DNA of 32,953 nt from Armatimonadota bacterium (GTDB taxonomy: Bacteria; Armatimonadota; Fimbriimonadia; Fimbriimonadales; ATM1): the NCBI GenBank assembly GCA_021324165.1, contig JAJPJR010000082.1, positions 1 through 32,953 of the forward strand, written 5' to 3'. This document shows, in pieces, positions 6,963 through 15,090 of the stretch. The notes beneath the pieces were generated by a model that had not been told where the DNA came from, made no database searches, and worked only from the letters and a program-made list of their open reading frames with translations. A program made the position numbers and the translations under genes. How positions within the stretch are numbered: the stretch's first letter is position 1; each line of letters begins with the position of its first letter.

Positions 6963-8224
6963 ACGTTCTGCAGCTCCTCGGCAACGCCGATAAACGCTTC
7001 GACCACATGTGCGTCGAACTGCGTCCCGCTGCACCTGCGCAACTCCTCGCGCGCTTCGGCGGGCGAAAGCGGCGTGCGATATGCGCGTTGATCTTCGGGG
7101 CTTGGCCCGCCTACCATGGCGTCGTACGCGTCTACCACCGCAATGATTCTGCTTTCCAAAGGGATCGAATCGCCGACGAGTTTATCGGGATACCCTTCTC
7201 CGTCAATCCGCTCGTGGTGATGCCGCACCCAGCGAGCGATCGCCTGATATGCCGGCACCGATGACAGCACTTCAGAACCGATCACAGCGTGCATCCGAAC
7301 ATGCTCCATCTCTTCCGGCGTCAGTTTTCCCGGCTTTTCCAGCACCCTTTCATCAATCGCCACTTTGCCGATGTCGTGCACGATGGCCGCCATCTCCACA
7401 AGTTCTGCACGCGGCTCTGGAATGCCAAGCCGCAGCGCCGTAAGTTTTCCGTATTCCGCAACACGTTGCATATGCCGCATCGAGAATCCGTGCGTTGGCT
7501 GCAGCATCCGATGCAGCATCGCCAATCCTTCCGACAGCCGCTCTTCCAACTTCCCTTCGAAAACCGCAAGCAGACCGATTGCCGCAATCGGTCCGCACAT
7601 AAGAAGCGGAAACAAAACCGGAGATTTGTCAACGATCGCCGCCAACGACACGCCCGCCAAAACGTTCGAGCCGATTTCAAGCAGCAACGTTGATCGCGGA
7701 AGCGTGGCAGCCGAAGGAACCACTCTTCCCCGATACGCCCTCAGCGGCGAGGCCTGCAGCATCATCATCGCGTACCAACCGAACAGAAACACCGCGCTCT
7801 TGCCAACCGGCGATTGCAGCGGCCAGGCCCAAAAACCAAACAGCCAGCTGAACGACGCGCCAACGAACGCACGAGCCCCCAGAATCGCGCACACTTCCAG
7901 CGTTCCGCGCACTGCGCCTTTGTCCCGAACCGAAATCCGTGCGATCAGCTCCGCCAGCCCCACACCTGCCAAGCAGATCGGAACCACCCAGGCGGGGCCG
8001 CAGAACCCTGCCGTTGCTGAAAGCGCAGCCGCCGTGAGTGTGGGCCATGCAAACGCCATCCACCTGCGGGGCGATAACAGGAAACTCATCCAGCACAAAA
8101 CGAACAGAGCGGCAGCCCCAGACGAGAGCGGAAACGGCTTGCCAAACAGCGCAAGCGAAATCAGCAAAGCGCCTGCCGCAATCACGGCGGACCTGCTTTC
8201 CCAAAGGCTCTTTCGCGCACTCAT
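6959..8224 (-). CDS. Membrane HD-GYP domain phosphodiesterase
   Basis: 421 residues. About six to seven hydrophobic segments fill residues 12-220, followed by an HD-GYP domain (230-415). Key residues are intact: HMQRVAEY (251-258), H283-D284-xx-K287 (VHDIGK), H312, HHH 335-337, DGEGYP 341-346, and 'ESRIIAVVDAYDAM' (357-370). HD-GYP domains hydrolyse cyclic di-GMP (some act on cGAMP); the membrane part probably senses an envelope or small-molecule signal. First gene of the operon leading to the degenerate paralogue, the GT39-like enzyme and xerC. Start at ATG 8224; a weak AGG lies just upstream. Confidence 0.87.
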   Translation of the reverse strand: MSARKSLWESRSAVIAAGALLISLALFGKPFPLSSGAAALFVLCWMSFLLSPRRWMAFAWPTLTAAALSATAGFCGPAWVVPICLAGVGLAELIARISVRDKGAVRGTLEVCAILGARAFVGASFSWLFGFWAWPLQSPVGKSAVFLFGWYAMMMLQASPLRAYRGRVVPSAATLPRSTLLLEIGSNVLAGVSLAAIVDKSPVLFPLLMCGPIAAIGLLAVFEGKLEERLSEGLAMLHRMLQPTHGFSMRHMQRVAEYGKLTALRLGIPEPRAELVEMAAIVHDIGKVAIDERVLEKPGKLTPEEMEHVRMHAVIGSEVLSSVPAYQAIARWVRHHHERIDGEGYPDKLVGDSIPLESRIIAVVDAYDAMVGGPSPEDQRAYRTPLSPAEAREELRRCSGTQFDAHVVEAFIGVAEELQNV

Positions 8225-8288
8225 AAGCCTGTCAGCAGATCGGCGGATGTTTGTTGGTCAGATCCCCCGATGACCGAGTAATGACGTA

Positions 8289-8294
8289 ACTATA
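8289..8294 (-). promoter_or_regulatory. Candidate -10 box for the HD-GYP operon
   Basis: TATAGT on the minus strand about 65 bp before the ATG at 8224. The hexamer 17 bp upstream (GTGGCG) is a weak -35. This is the best candidate in the 97-bp gap 8225-8321; nothing else is recognised there. Confidence 0.35.
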
Positions 8295-8321
8295 GCACCA
8301 GAGGGCGCGGACGCCACCCTT

Positions 8322-9275
8322 TTATTTACGGGTTAAACTGGCGGCGCTCTTGAACTTTTCCTCGCGGATCGGCCCCGCAAACCCTTTCACTTCGATCGAA
8401 GCGAACCCGTCGGATTTCGACTCGATCCGCATCACCTGCAGGTTCGCCGGATCAAGGTAGTAATCAATCGCCGCATTGAGTTGAAGTTTCACCGACTTCA
8501 AATTCATCTCGTCGAGTTTCACGCCGATCTGGTCGGCAATGAACGGCGCAGCGTCGCTTTCGTTGTGAAGCGTGGCTTGAATCCAGATTGCTGATTTGCC
8601 CGCAAGCTGCGACGTCCCTTTATACGTATACACCATATCGAGCCTTCCCATGATCGGTTTGCCTTTATCCGCTCCCGAATTCATCTGCATCGGCTGATAT
8701 CCGACCGTCTGCTTCCAGATGTCGCCCACAGCGACGGCATGGTCGGGAAGCTCAGGGCCCAAGTCATAAAAGTTTACGAACGCGCCGAACTGATACAAAA
8801 ACTGAATCCAACTCGAAATCGGATCATCCTGCTCTTGGTTTCCGCGTTCCAGCGACACCAGAAACCCGCCGCCTTTGCCCTTATCGCTTTTTTTCGGCGT
8901 CTCATCTTTCACTCCCAACACTCGGTTGGTTTTTGAAAGAGTGAACACCAGGTTGTGATCCAGTTTCGCAACCGTTGTTTTTGGCGGCGACTCGAACGTT
9001 TCGCCCTCTTTGATTGAGATTTTTGGACGCTGGAACCGAACCTGCGCAGTTCCTTCAGGAAGTTCCTTCTCTGTGCTCAGCGTAAAATCGTAAGTGAACT
9101 GGATGTTTTCGGGTATGAACGTATCCACATACCCTTCGCGCGAGGCGGCATTCAAGTCGCTCACAAACGTATACGCGGTTTTTTCGCCAGACTTGAATTT
9201 TCTTACAAGCTCAACTTTGTCGCCGGCGCCTTGCGCGGCAGTTCCAAACAATGCGGCTATGATGATCGCCTGCAC
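8322..9275 (-). CDS. Secreted protein of unknown function
   Basis: 317 residues from the GTG at 9275. The frame can also start at GTG 9281, but GGAGG (about 9284-9288) is only one base from that codon and about eight bases from 9275, so 9275 is preferred. A short signal peptide without a basic n-region (QAIIIAALFGTAAQGAG) is followed by a mainly beta-strand protein: 'LVRKFKSGEKTAYTFVSDLN', 'FTYDFTLSTEKELPEGTAQVRFQRPKISI' (two strands), 'DIWKQTVGYQP', 'LDMVYTYKGTSQLAGKSAIW', 'LNAAIDYYLDPANLQVMRIES'. The last pattern resembles beta-rich exported proteins in which a steady-state signal is compared between strands, but I cannot name a family. Divergent from the VanZ-like gene with about 40 bp between starts. 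Confidence 0.72.
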   Translation of the reverse strand: MQAIIIAALFGTAAQGAGDKVELVRKFKSGEKTAYTFVSDLNAASREGYVDTFIPENIQFTYDFTLSTEKELPEGTAQVRFQRPKISIKEGETFESPPKTTVAKLDHNLVFTLSKTNRVLGVKDETPKKSDKGKGGGFLVSLERGNQEQDDPISSWIQFLYQFGAFVNFYDLGPELPDHAVAVGDIWKQTVGYQPMQMNSGADKGKPIMGRLDMVYTYKGTSQLAGKSAIWIQATLHNESDAAPFIADQIGVKLDEMNLKSVKLQLNAAIDYYLDPANLQVMRIESKSDGFASIEVKGFAGPIREEKFKSAASLTRK

Positions 9276-9316
9276 GTCCACACCTCCGAATGTCCAAGAT
9301 TATATCCAAGGCATCC

Positions 9317-9739
9317 ATGACCAGACGGGTTATCGTGTTGATCGTTACCGCCTTTTGGTGGCTGCTCGTTTGGCTGTTCGGGGGCCCCGGCGCGGGGGCG
9401 GATTGGACGCGCGAACTTCTGCATCGCTGGTTCGGGCTTTCCGGGCGCTCCCTCGACGTGGCCAACATCCTGGTAAGAAAGTCCGGACACGTGTTTTACT
9501 ACGGCGGTTTGGCGGCGCTGATTGCATCCACGCTGTGCGCGTTCGGCATCGCCAGGTTTCGCTCTGTGCGGTTCGCTTTCCTGCTCACACTGGCAACCGC
9601 ATCGTTCGACGAGTGGCGGCAGACGCATTACTCCACCCGCACGGGAACCGCGTTCGATCTTGTTTATGACGCCGGCGGCGCGGCGGCCGCCCTGCTGCTT
9701 TTTTGGGCGGTTGCAAGACGCGCCGATTCAGGAAGGTAA
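9317..9739 (+). CDS. VanZ-like family membrane protein
   Basis: 140 residues from ATG 9317 (AAGG seven bases upstream); an in-frame ATG at 9290 has no ribosome binding site and would add nine residues. VanZ-like signature: 'DVANILVRKSGHVFYYGGLAALI', then a second helix, then 'FDEWRQTHYSTRTGTAFDLVYDAGGAAAALLLF', with the conserved K-S-G-H-x-x-x-Y-G and D-E-W-x-Q elements. Four hydrophobic segments. VanZ proteins give low-level glycopeptide tolerance in some Firmicutes; in most bacteria their role is unknown, so no resistance is implied here. Its last 76 bp overlap the 3' end of carB on the opposite strand. Confidence 0.82.
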   Translation: MTRRVIVLIVTAFWWLLVWLFGGPGAGADWTRELLHRWFGLSGRSLDVANILVRKSGHVFYYGGLAALIASTLCAFGIARFRSVRFAFLLTLATASFDEWRQTHYSTRTGTAFDLVYDAGGAAAALLLFWAVARRADSGR

Positions 9740-12700
9740 TCATCAATCGCCATACAGTGCACGGCCTGCCGCACGGATCGCGCTTCCAACGCCGTAACGA
9801 AACCGTTCGCCGTATCAACGTTCGTCAGGCACGGAATTCCCATCTCGACGCACGCGCGCCGAATCAGCATCGCTTCGCTCTCGGTCTGCCGATTCTGGCT
9901 CGGCGTGTTGATCAGAATGCTCACCGCGCCCGATCGAATTTCGCTGAGCACGTTGTTTTTGTGGTGCGAAATCCGTTCCAGCCGTTTCGCTTCCAAACCT
10001 TCGGCAATCAGTGCGGCGTGCGTGCCCGATGTCGCAGCGAGCCTGAAACCCATCGCCGAAAGCCGTCGCGCGATCTGAACTGCCGCGGGCTTATCAATGT
10101 CGCAAACCGTGATCAACGCCGTGCCTTCTTTGGGGAGCTTATATCCCGCCGCGATCATCGCTTTCATCAACGCGCTTGGATACGTCGTATCAACTCCAAG
10201 TACTTCGCCGGTGCTTTTCATCTCAGGTCCGAGCGAAGGTTCCACGCGGGCCAGTTTTTGAAAACTGAATACAGGCGCCTTGACCGCAAAAAGCCCCGGA
10301 TCGGGCAGCGCATCGCCGCTCATGTTCGATACCTCGGCGGTTTTCGGGTTCCAGATTCCACTGCCAAGCCCCTGCTCCTTCAAACTGATTTCCACCGCGC
10401 ACCTGGTTGCAATCGCCACCATAGGAAGCCCGGTTACTTTGCTCAAATACGGCACCGTTCTGCTCGCGCGTGGATTCACTTCCAGCACAAACGCCTGATC
10501 ATCTTGAATCACAAACTGAATGTTCATCAACCCTTTCACTTCCAGCGCCCGCGCAAGCCGCGATGCGTAATCCACCATCTGGCGTTGAACCGCTTCGCTC
10601 AAGGTGATCGCAGGATAAACCGCCATGCTGTCACCGCTGTGCACTCCTGCGCGCTCGACGTGCTCCATAATCCCGGGAATCAGCGTGTCCACCCCGTCGG
10701 AAATCACATCCAACTCCGCCTCGATTCCAAAAACGTACTTGTCCACCAATACCGGCGCGCGGTCGCTCGCCTCAACCGCCGATGACAGATAATCTTCCAG
10801 TTCGGCTTCGTTCCAAACGATCTGCATCGCGCGCCCTCCGAGCACAAAACTCGGCCTGACCAACACCGGATATCCCACCTCGTCTGCCGTCTGTTTCGCC
10901 TGCTCCAAATTCGTGACGCCGCGGCCCCGAGGCTGCGGAATGTTCAGGTTGTTCAGCAGTTCGCCGAAAAGCGCGCGGTCTTCGGCGATTTCGATCGAGC
11001 GCGGCGATGTGCCGAACTGTTTCAAGCCCGAATCTCCCAGCCTGCCCGCAAGGTTGATCGCGGTTTGACCACCGAACTGCAGCATCACTCCGGTTGCATG
11101 CTCATGCGTTGCAAGGCGCACGATCTCCTCGGCGGTTACGGGCTCAAAATAAAGTGCGTCGCCCGTATCGAAGTCAGTACTGACGGTTTCAGGATTGTTG
11201 TTCAAAATCACCGCGCGGTATCCAAGCCGGCGCAGCTCCCACGCGCAATGCACGCACGAGTAATCGAACTCGATGCCCTGCCCGATGCGGATCGGCCCGC
11301 TTCCCACCACAACAACCGCATCTCTCGAATCGCTCCCAACAAAGTCGTCCTCATCATCGCTCGAACCGTAATAATAAGGCGTGCGGCTTTCAAACTCTCC
11401 CGCGCAAGTGTCCACCATTTTGTACCCTTTGGCATTAATCGCAAACCGCCCGCGCACGATGTTCGCGATCTTTTCTACAAACCATTTGTCCACCTTCGAT
11501 ATCTCTTCGATAGTTTTGATGCTCCAGCCTCTGCGAACCGCTTCTGCAAGCGCCCACAGCCGTTCGTCGGTTGCAACACGAAGAGCGTGCTGAAGGTCGC
11601 CGTCGCTTTTCGCTTGCATTCCAGGGTGCGATAGGTCTTTTTGCGCCACCTCCAGACCGCGCACCGCTTTCATCAATGCGCCCTCGAAGGTGCGGTCAAT
11701 CGCCATCACTTCGCCGGTCGCCTTCATCTGGGTGTACAGCGTTCGGTCAGCCGAGCCGAATTTGTCGAACGGCCAACGCGGGATTTTCACCACGCAATAA
11801 TCGAGCGCGGGTTCAAAAAACGCCTTTGTGGTCTTCGTCACCGAATTCTCGATCTCATCCAGCCTTTTGCCGATCGAGATCTTCGCCGAAACCCGCGCGA
11901 TCGGATACCCCGTCGCTTTCGATGCCAAAGCCGAAGATCGTGAAACTCGGGGGTTCACCTCGATAACATAATAATCGAACGAATGCGGGTTCACCGCAAG
12001 TTGAACGTTGCATCCGCCTTCCACTCCAAGCGCGCGGATGATTTTCAACGAGGCGCTGCGCAGAATGTGATACTCGATGTCCGAAAGAGTCTGCGATGGC
12101 GCAACGACAATCGAATCGCCGGTGTGCACGCCCATCGGATCAAGGTTTTCCATGTTGCAAATCGTGATGCAGTTGTCCGCACCGTCCCGCATCACTTCAT
12201 ACTCGATCTCTTTCCACCCGAGCAGAGACCGCTCCACCATAATCTGCGAACAGAGTGAAAGCGATAGCCCCGTTTTTCCGATTTCCCACAACTCATCGGG
12301 CGAATGCGCAATGCCGCCGCCCGTGCCCCCAAGCGTATACGCCGGGCGCACGATGCACGGATAAGGCGCCTTCGCGAGCAGGTCCGAAAGTTCATCCTCC
12401 GTCCGAACGATCCAACTTTCGGGCACAGGCTCTTTGATTTTCCGCATCAGTTCTCGGAACAGTTCGCGGTCTTCGGCCAGCTGAATCGCGCTGAGCGGCG
12501 TGCCCAACAGTTTCACCGAATAGTCGTCCAGAATTCCCGCGTTCGCCAGCTGCGTAGCCAAATTCAATCCCGTCTGCCCGCCCAGCGATGCCAACAGCCC
12601 ATCGGGCCGCTCCTGCGCAATCACCCTTTCGCAAAACTCCACCGTCAGCGGCTCGATATAAACCCGATCCGCCGTCTCTAAATCGGTCATGATCGTCGCC

Positions 12701-12834
12701 GGGTTGGAATTGATCAGCACCACTTCGAGACCTTCTTCCCGCAGCGATTTGCACGCCTGCGTGCCGGCATAATCAAATTCGGCGGCTTGTCCAATCACAA
12801 TCGGACCGCTGCCGATCACCATCACTTTTTTCAT
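9664..12834 (-). CDS. carB: Carbamoyl phosphate synthase large subunit
   Basis: 1056 residues, near the usual ~1070. With CarA it makes carbamoyl phosphate from bicarbonate, glutamine-derived ammonia and two ATP, for pyrimidine and arginine synthesis. Two homologous ATP-grasp halves are visible: 'MKKVMVIGSGPIVIGQAAEF' at the start and 'VVVVGSGPIRIGQGIEFDYS' near 540, each followed by 'NSNPATIMTDLE' / 'NNNPETVSTDFD', 'PYTLGGTGGG'-type loops and 'EVNPRVSRSSAL' / 'EVNPRASRT'. The C-terminal MGS-like allosteric domain (ALITVCDIDKPAAVQIARRL...) is complete. ATG at 12834 overlaps carA's stop (ATGA). The usual short basic N-terminal extension (MPKR...) is missing and the enzyme starts directly at the first strand. 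The 3' end overlaps the convergent VanZ-like gene. Confidence 0.97.
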   Translation of the reverse strand: MKKVMVIGSGPIVIGQAAEFDYAGTQACKSLREEGLEVVLINSNPATIMTDLETADRVYIEPLTVEFCERVIAQERPDGLLASLGGQTGLNLATQLANAGILDDYSVKLLGTPLSAIQLAEDRELFRELMRKIKEPVPESWIVRTEDELSDLLAKAPYPCIVRPAYTLGGTGGGIAHSPDELWEIGKTGLSLSLCSQIMVERSLLGWKEIEYEVMRDGADNCITICNMENLDPMGVHTGDSIVVAPSQTLSDIEYHILRSASLKIIRALGVEGGCNVQLAVNPHSFDYYVIEVNPRVSRSSALASKATGYPIARVSAKISIGKRLDEIENSVTKTTKAFFEPALDYCVVKIPRWPFDKFGSADRTLYTQMKATGEVMAIDRTFEGALMKAVRGLEVAQKDLSHPGMQAKSDGDLQHALRVATDERLWALAEAVRRGWSIKTIEEISKVDKWFVEKIANIVRGRFAINAKGYKMVDTCAGEFESRTPYYYGSSDDEDDFVGSDSRDAVVVVGSGPIRIGQGIEFDYSCVHCAWELRRLGYRAVILNNNPETVSTDFDTGDALYFEPVTAEEIVRLATHEHATGVMLQFGGQTAINLAGRLGDSGLKQFGTSPRSIEIAEDRALFGELLNNLNIPQPRGRGVTNLEQAKQTADEVGYPVLVRPSFVLGGRAMQIVWNEAELEDYLSSAVEASDRAPVLVDKYVFGIEAELDVISDGVDTLIPGIMEHVERAGVHSGDSMAVYPAITLSEAVQRQMVDYASRLARALEVKGLMNIQFVIQDDQAFVLEVNPRASRTVPYLSKVTGLPMVAIATRCAVEISLKEQGLGSGIWNPKTAEVSNMSGDALPDPGLFAVKAPVFSFQKLARVEPSLGPEMKSTGEVLGVDTTYPSALMKAMIAAGYKLPKEGTALITVCDIDKPAAVQIARRLSAMGFRLAATSGTHAALIAEGLEAKRLERISHHKNNVLSEIRSGAVSILINTPSQNRQTESEAMLIRRACVEMGIPCLTNVDTANGFVTALEARSVRQAVHCMAIDDYLPESARLATAQKSSRAAAAPPAS

Positions 12835-13940
12835 CCGCCAGCCGCCTCGATCCGATGCACAAACATCTCGAAATACGGCCGCGAATCCCACGGACCAGGG
12901 GCCGCCTCTGGGTGATACTGAATGCTGAACGCGCCAAGCGACTCATGCCGCATTCCTTCCACCGTCCCGTCGTTCAGATTGATCTGCGTCACCTCTAAGC
13001 CGGTGCCGACAAGAGAGTCCGCATCCACCGCGTAGCCGTGATTCTGCGACGTGATGGTCGTCTTTCCCGAAATCAGATCCTTCACCGGATGGTTGCTCCC
13101 CCGATGTCCAAACTTTAGTTTCTTGGTTGAGCCTCCCATCGCGTGCGCAAGCATCTGGTTTCCCAAACAGATTCCAAACAGAGGAACCTTTCCCACCAGC
13201 CCGTTGACCGTCTTTGCGACCCCCGGCAGCAGCGACGGATCGCCCGGCCCCGGTGAAAGCATCACGCCGTCAGGCCGCCATCCCAAAACCTCTTCCGCCG
13301 AAACGGCGCTGGGCAGCACCAGCGAACGGCACCCAAGAGCCGCGAGGCGTCGGAGAATGTTGAACTTCAAGCCGCAGTCAATCACCACAATTCGGTGCTT
13401 GTAATCGCCCATCGGCTGATCAATCTGTTCGCGGCCCTCATATCCCCACGCATAAGGCGCACTGGTGCTCACGCGCGAAACAAAATCCTGATCGCCGTAT
13501 GCGGGCACGCTTCTCAATCTTTCAATCGCCGATTCAGGATTCGCGTCCGTGATCATCGCCATCGAAACGCCCGCTGTCCGAAGTCTTTTGGTGATGGCGC
13601 GCGTATCCACGCCTTTGATTCCCACAACGCCGCGCTCCGCCAACAGCTCGTGCAGCGTTCCGGTAGACCGCCAGTTGCTCGGTATCTCGCACGCTTCGCG
13701 CACCACAAAACCCGCGGGCTGAATCCGGTCGCTTTCGAAGTCCTCGGCGTTCACGCCGTAATTGCCGATCAGCGGATAGGTGAGTGTTACGATCTGGCCC
13801 GCATAACTTGGGTCGGTGAGGATCTCCTGATAGCCCGTCATCCCCGTGTTGAAAACGGCCTCTCCAAAAGCCTCTCCATCCGCGCCGAGCGGCTCGCCGC
13901 GGTAGACCGTGCCGTCGCTGAGAACGAAGTATCGCGCCAC
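12831..13940 (-). CDS. carA: Carbamoyl phosphate synthase small subunit
   Basis: 369 residues, GTG start at 13940. Glutamine amidotransferase subunit that supplies ammonia to CarB. N-terminal CPSase small-chain domain (1-150: 'LSDGTVYRGEPLGADGEAFG', 'NTGMTGYQEILTDPSYAGQI') and class-I GATase domain with nucleophile C258 (FGICLGNQ), H343 and E345 (QYHPEAAPGP). All are present. The start is poorly supported by a ribosome binding site but fixes the canonical N-terminus. Stop overlaps the carB start by four bases, so expression is coupled. Confidence 0.97.
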   Translation of the reverse strand: MARYFVLSDGTVYRGEPLGADGEAFGEAVFNTGMTGYQEILTDPSYAGQIVTLTYPLIGNYGVNAEDFESDRIQPAGFVVREACEIPSNWRSTGTLHELLAERGVVGIKGVDTRAITKRLRTAGVSMAMITDANPESAIERLRSVPAYGDQDFVSRVSTSAPYAWGYEGREQIDQPMGDYKHRIVVIDCGLKFNILRRLAALGCRSLVLPSAVSAEEVLGWRPDGVMLSPGPGDPSLLPGVAKTVNGLVGKVPLFGICLGNQMLAHAMGGSTKKLKFGHRGSNHPVKDLISGKTTITSQNHGYAVDADSLVGTGLEVTQINLNDGTVEGMRHESLGAFSIQYHPEAAPGPWDSRPYFEMFVHRIEAAGG

Positions 13941-13996
13941 TTTCAGTTCGGGTCAATGGCGCGCGGACAGCAGGGCCGAGCGTCAGGAACCATTCA

Positions 13997-14024
13997 ATTG
14001 TACCAGAAATCTTTCAGCACGCAA
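13997..14024 (-). promoter_or_regulatory. Promoter of carAB
   Basis: On the minus strand: -35 TTGCGT (14024-14019), 16-bp spacer, -10 TACAAT (14002-13997) preceded by TGG, an extended -10. Predicted leader of about 50 nt to the carA GTG. No PyrR-type or other attenuator hairpin was obvious in the leader. Confidence 0.65.
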
Positions 14025-14176
14025 TTTTGCCGACTTTTGCCCAGCCGCCGCGTCCCCCGCATCAAATCTCCCGCCGATTGTGGAACATCACTCACGGACA
14101 ATCAGCAATCGTCAGTCCCCCGACGGATCGGCGGCGATGTAAATCCATGGGGTCTTGCCTTAGAGGGGATATAGAG

Positions 14177-15070
14177 ATGAAAGCAGATTTTGAACGCCTT
14201 CGGCTGCTCGTGCAGCGATCCGGCACCATTCCGGCACTTCCAGAAACCGCAAGCGCGATCATCAGAATGATTGATCAAGACGAGCCGTCGGCGCGCGAAC
14301 TCGAAAGGCTCATCAGCAGAGATTCAGGACTCACTGCCGAAATTCTGCGCATGTCTTCGAGCGGCGAGCACGGCTTGCGGCATTCGGGCTGCACTTCCAT
14401 CCGATCAGCCATTCTTCGACTCGGCATGCGTGCGGTGCGCAACATGGCAAGCGCCACGCTTGTCCGCCAATCGTTCAAACTCCTTTCGCTGCCGCCGAAG
14501 TTCGATCTGGTTCGGTTTGGCAGGCATTCGCTCGCATGCGCGTTTCTCAGCCGGTACGTGTTTTCGCGCCTGCAAAAAATCCGCCCGTTTCAATCCGAAC
14601 TCGCCGCCGACGAGGTGTTCGCCTGCGGTCTGTTGGGAGATATCGGAATCGGAATCCTTGCTCACGTCAGCGTTGGAGACTATTCGAGAATCGAAAAGTT
14701 CGCCGAACGCAACGGCCTTACGCTCAGCGAGGCGTTCGAGAAACTGTATTCAACGCCGATTGATCACCTCACGGCCGAGGCGCTCACCGTCTGGAAACTC
14801 GACCCGCTGTTTGTGAACATCATCAAAATGATGTCCACCCCATGGGAAGCCGAGGACGAATACGAAACCACATGCTGTCTGAGTTATGCGCGGAGCGTGC
14901 TGCCCGCGCTCGGCTTCGGCTACGAATCTTGGAAATGCGAATCGTGGGCGCCGCCCGAAGTGGATGCAGAAATCGGCATTGACCGCGCAGAACTTGAAAC
15001 CGTCCGCGAACTCCTGCAGCCGCGCATTGACGAATATCTCGATTCAGTCGGCCTCCGCATCGCGGCATAA
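14177..15070 (+). CDS. HDOD domain signalling protein
   Basis: 297 residues. HDOD domain over residues ~12-205: 'LPETASAIIRMIDQDEPSARELERLISRDSGLTAEILRM', 'GCTSIRSAILRLGMRAVRNMA', 'FACGLLGDIGIGILAH' and 'HLTAEALTVWKLDPLFVNII'. HDOD proteins resemble HD phosphohydrolases but lack the catalytic HD; the site here reads GD instead, so a regulatory or scaffold role is expected. Start at ATG 14177 (GAGGGGAT 10 bases upstream) is preferred; the frame is open to 14027. It stands alone, divergent from carAB and convergent with the aminoacyltransferase gene (20-bp gap). Within 13941-14176 I see only the carAB promoter and no clear promoter for this gene. Confidence 0.82.
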   Translation: MKADFERLRLLVQRSGTIPALPETASAIIRMIDQDEPSARELERLISRDSGLTAEILRMSSSGEHGLRHSGCTSIRSAILRLGMRAVRNMASATLVRQSFKLLSLPPKFDLVRFGRHSLACAFLSRYVFSRLQKIRPFQSELAADEVFACGLLGDIGIGILAHVSVGDYSRIEKFAERNGLTLSEAFEKLYSTPIDHLTAEALTVWKLDPLFVNIIKMMSTPWEAEDEYETTCCLSYARSVLPALGFGYESWKCESWAPPEVDAEIGIDRAELETVRELLQPRIDEYLDSVGLRIAA

Positions 15071-15090
15071 CAACGGGAATTCGCACTTCA

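Noticed and set aside
9317-9739. Glycopeptide resistance from the VanZ-like gene
   Set aside because: VanZ-like proteins are common and mostly of unknown function; no van ligase or dehydrogenase genes are present.
14030-14176. Cyclic di-GMP riboswitch ahead of the HDOD gene
   Set aside because: I looked for the GEMM-type conserved cores and found none; the leader has only short GC-rich pairs.
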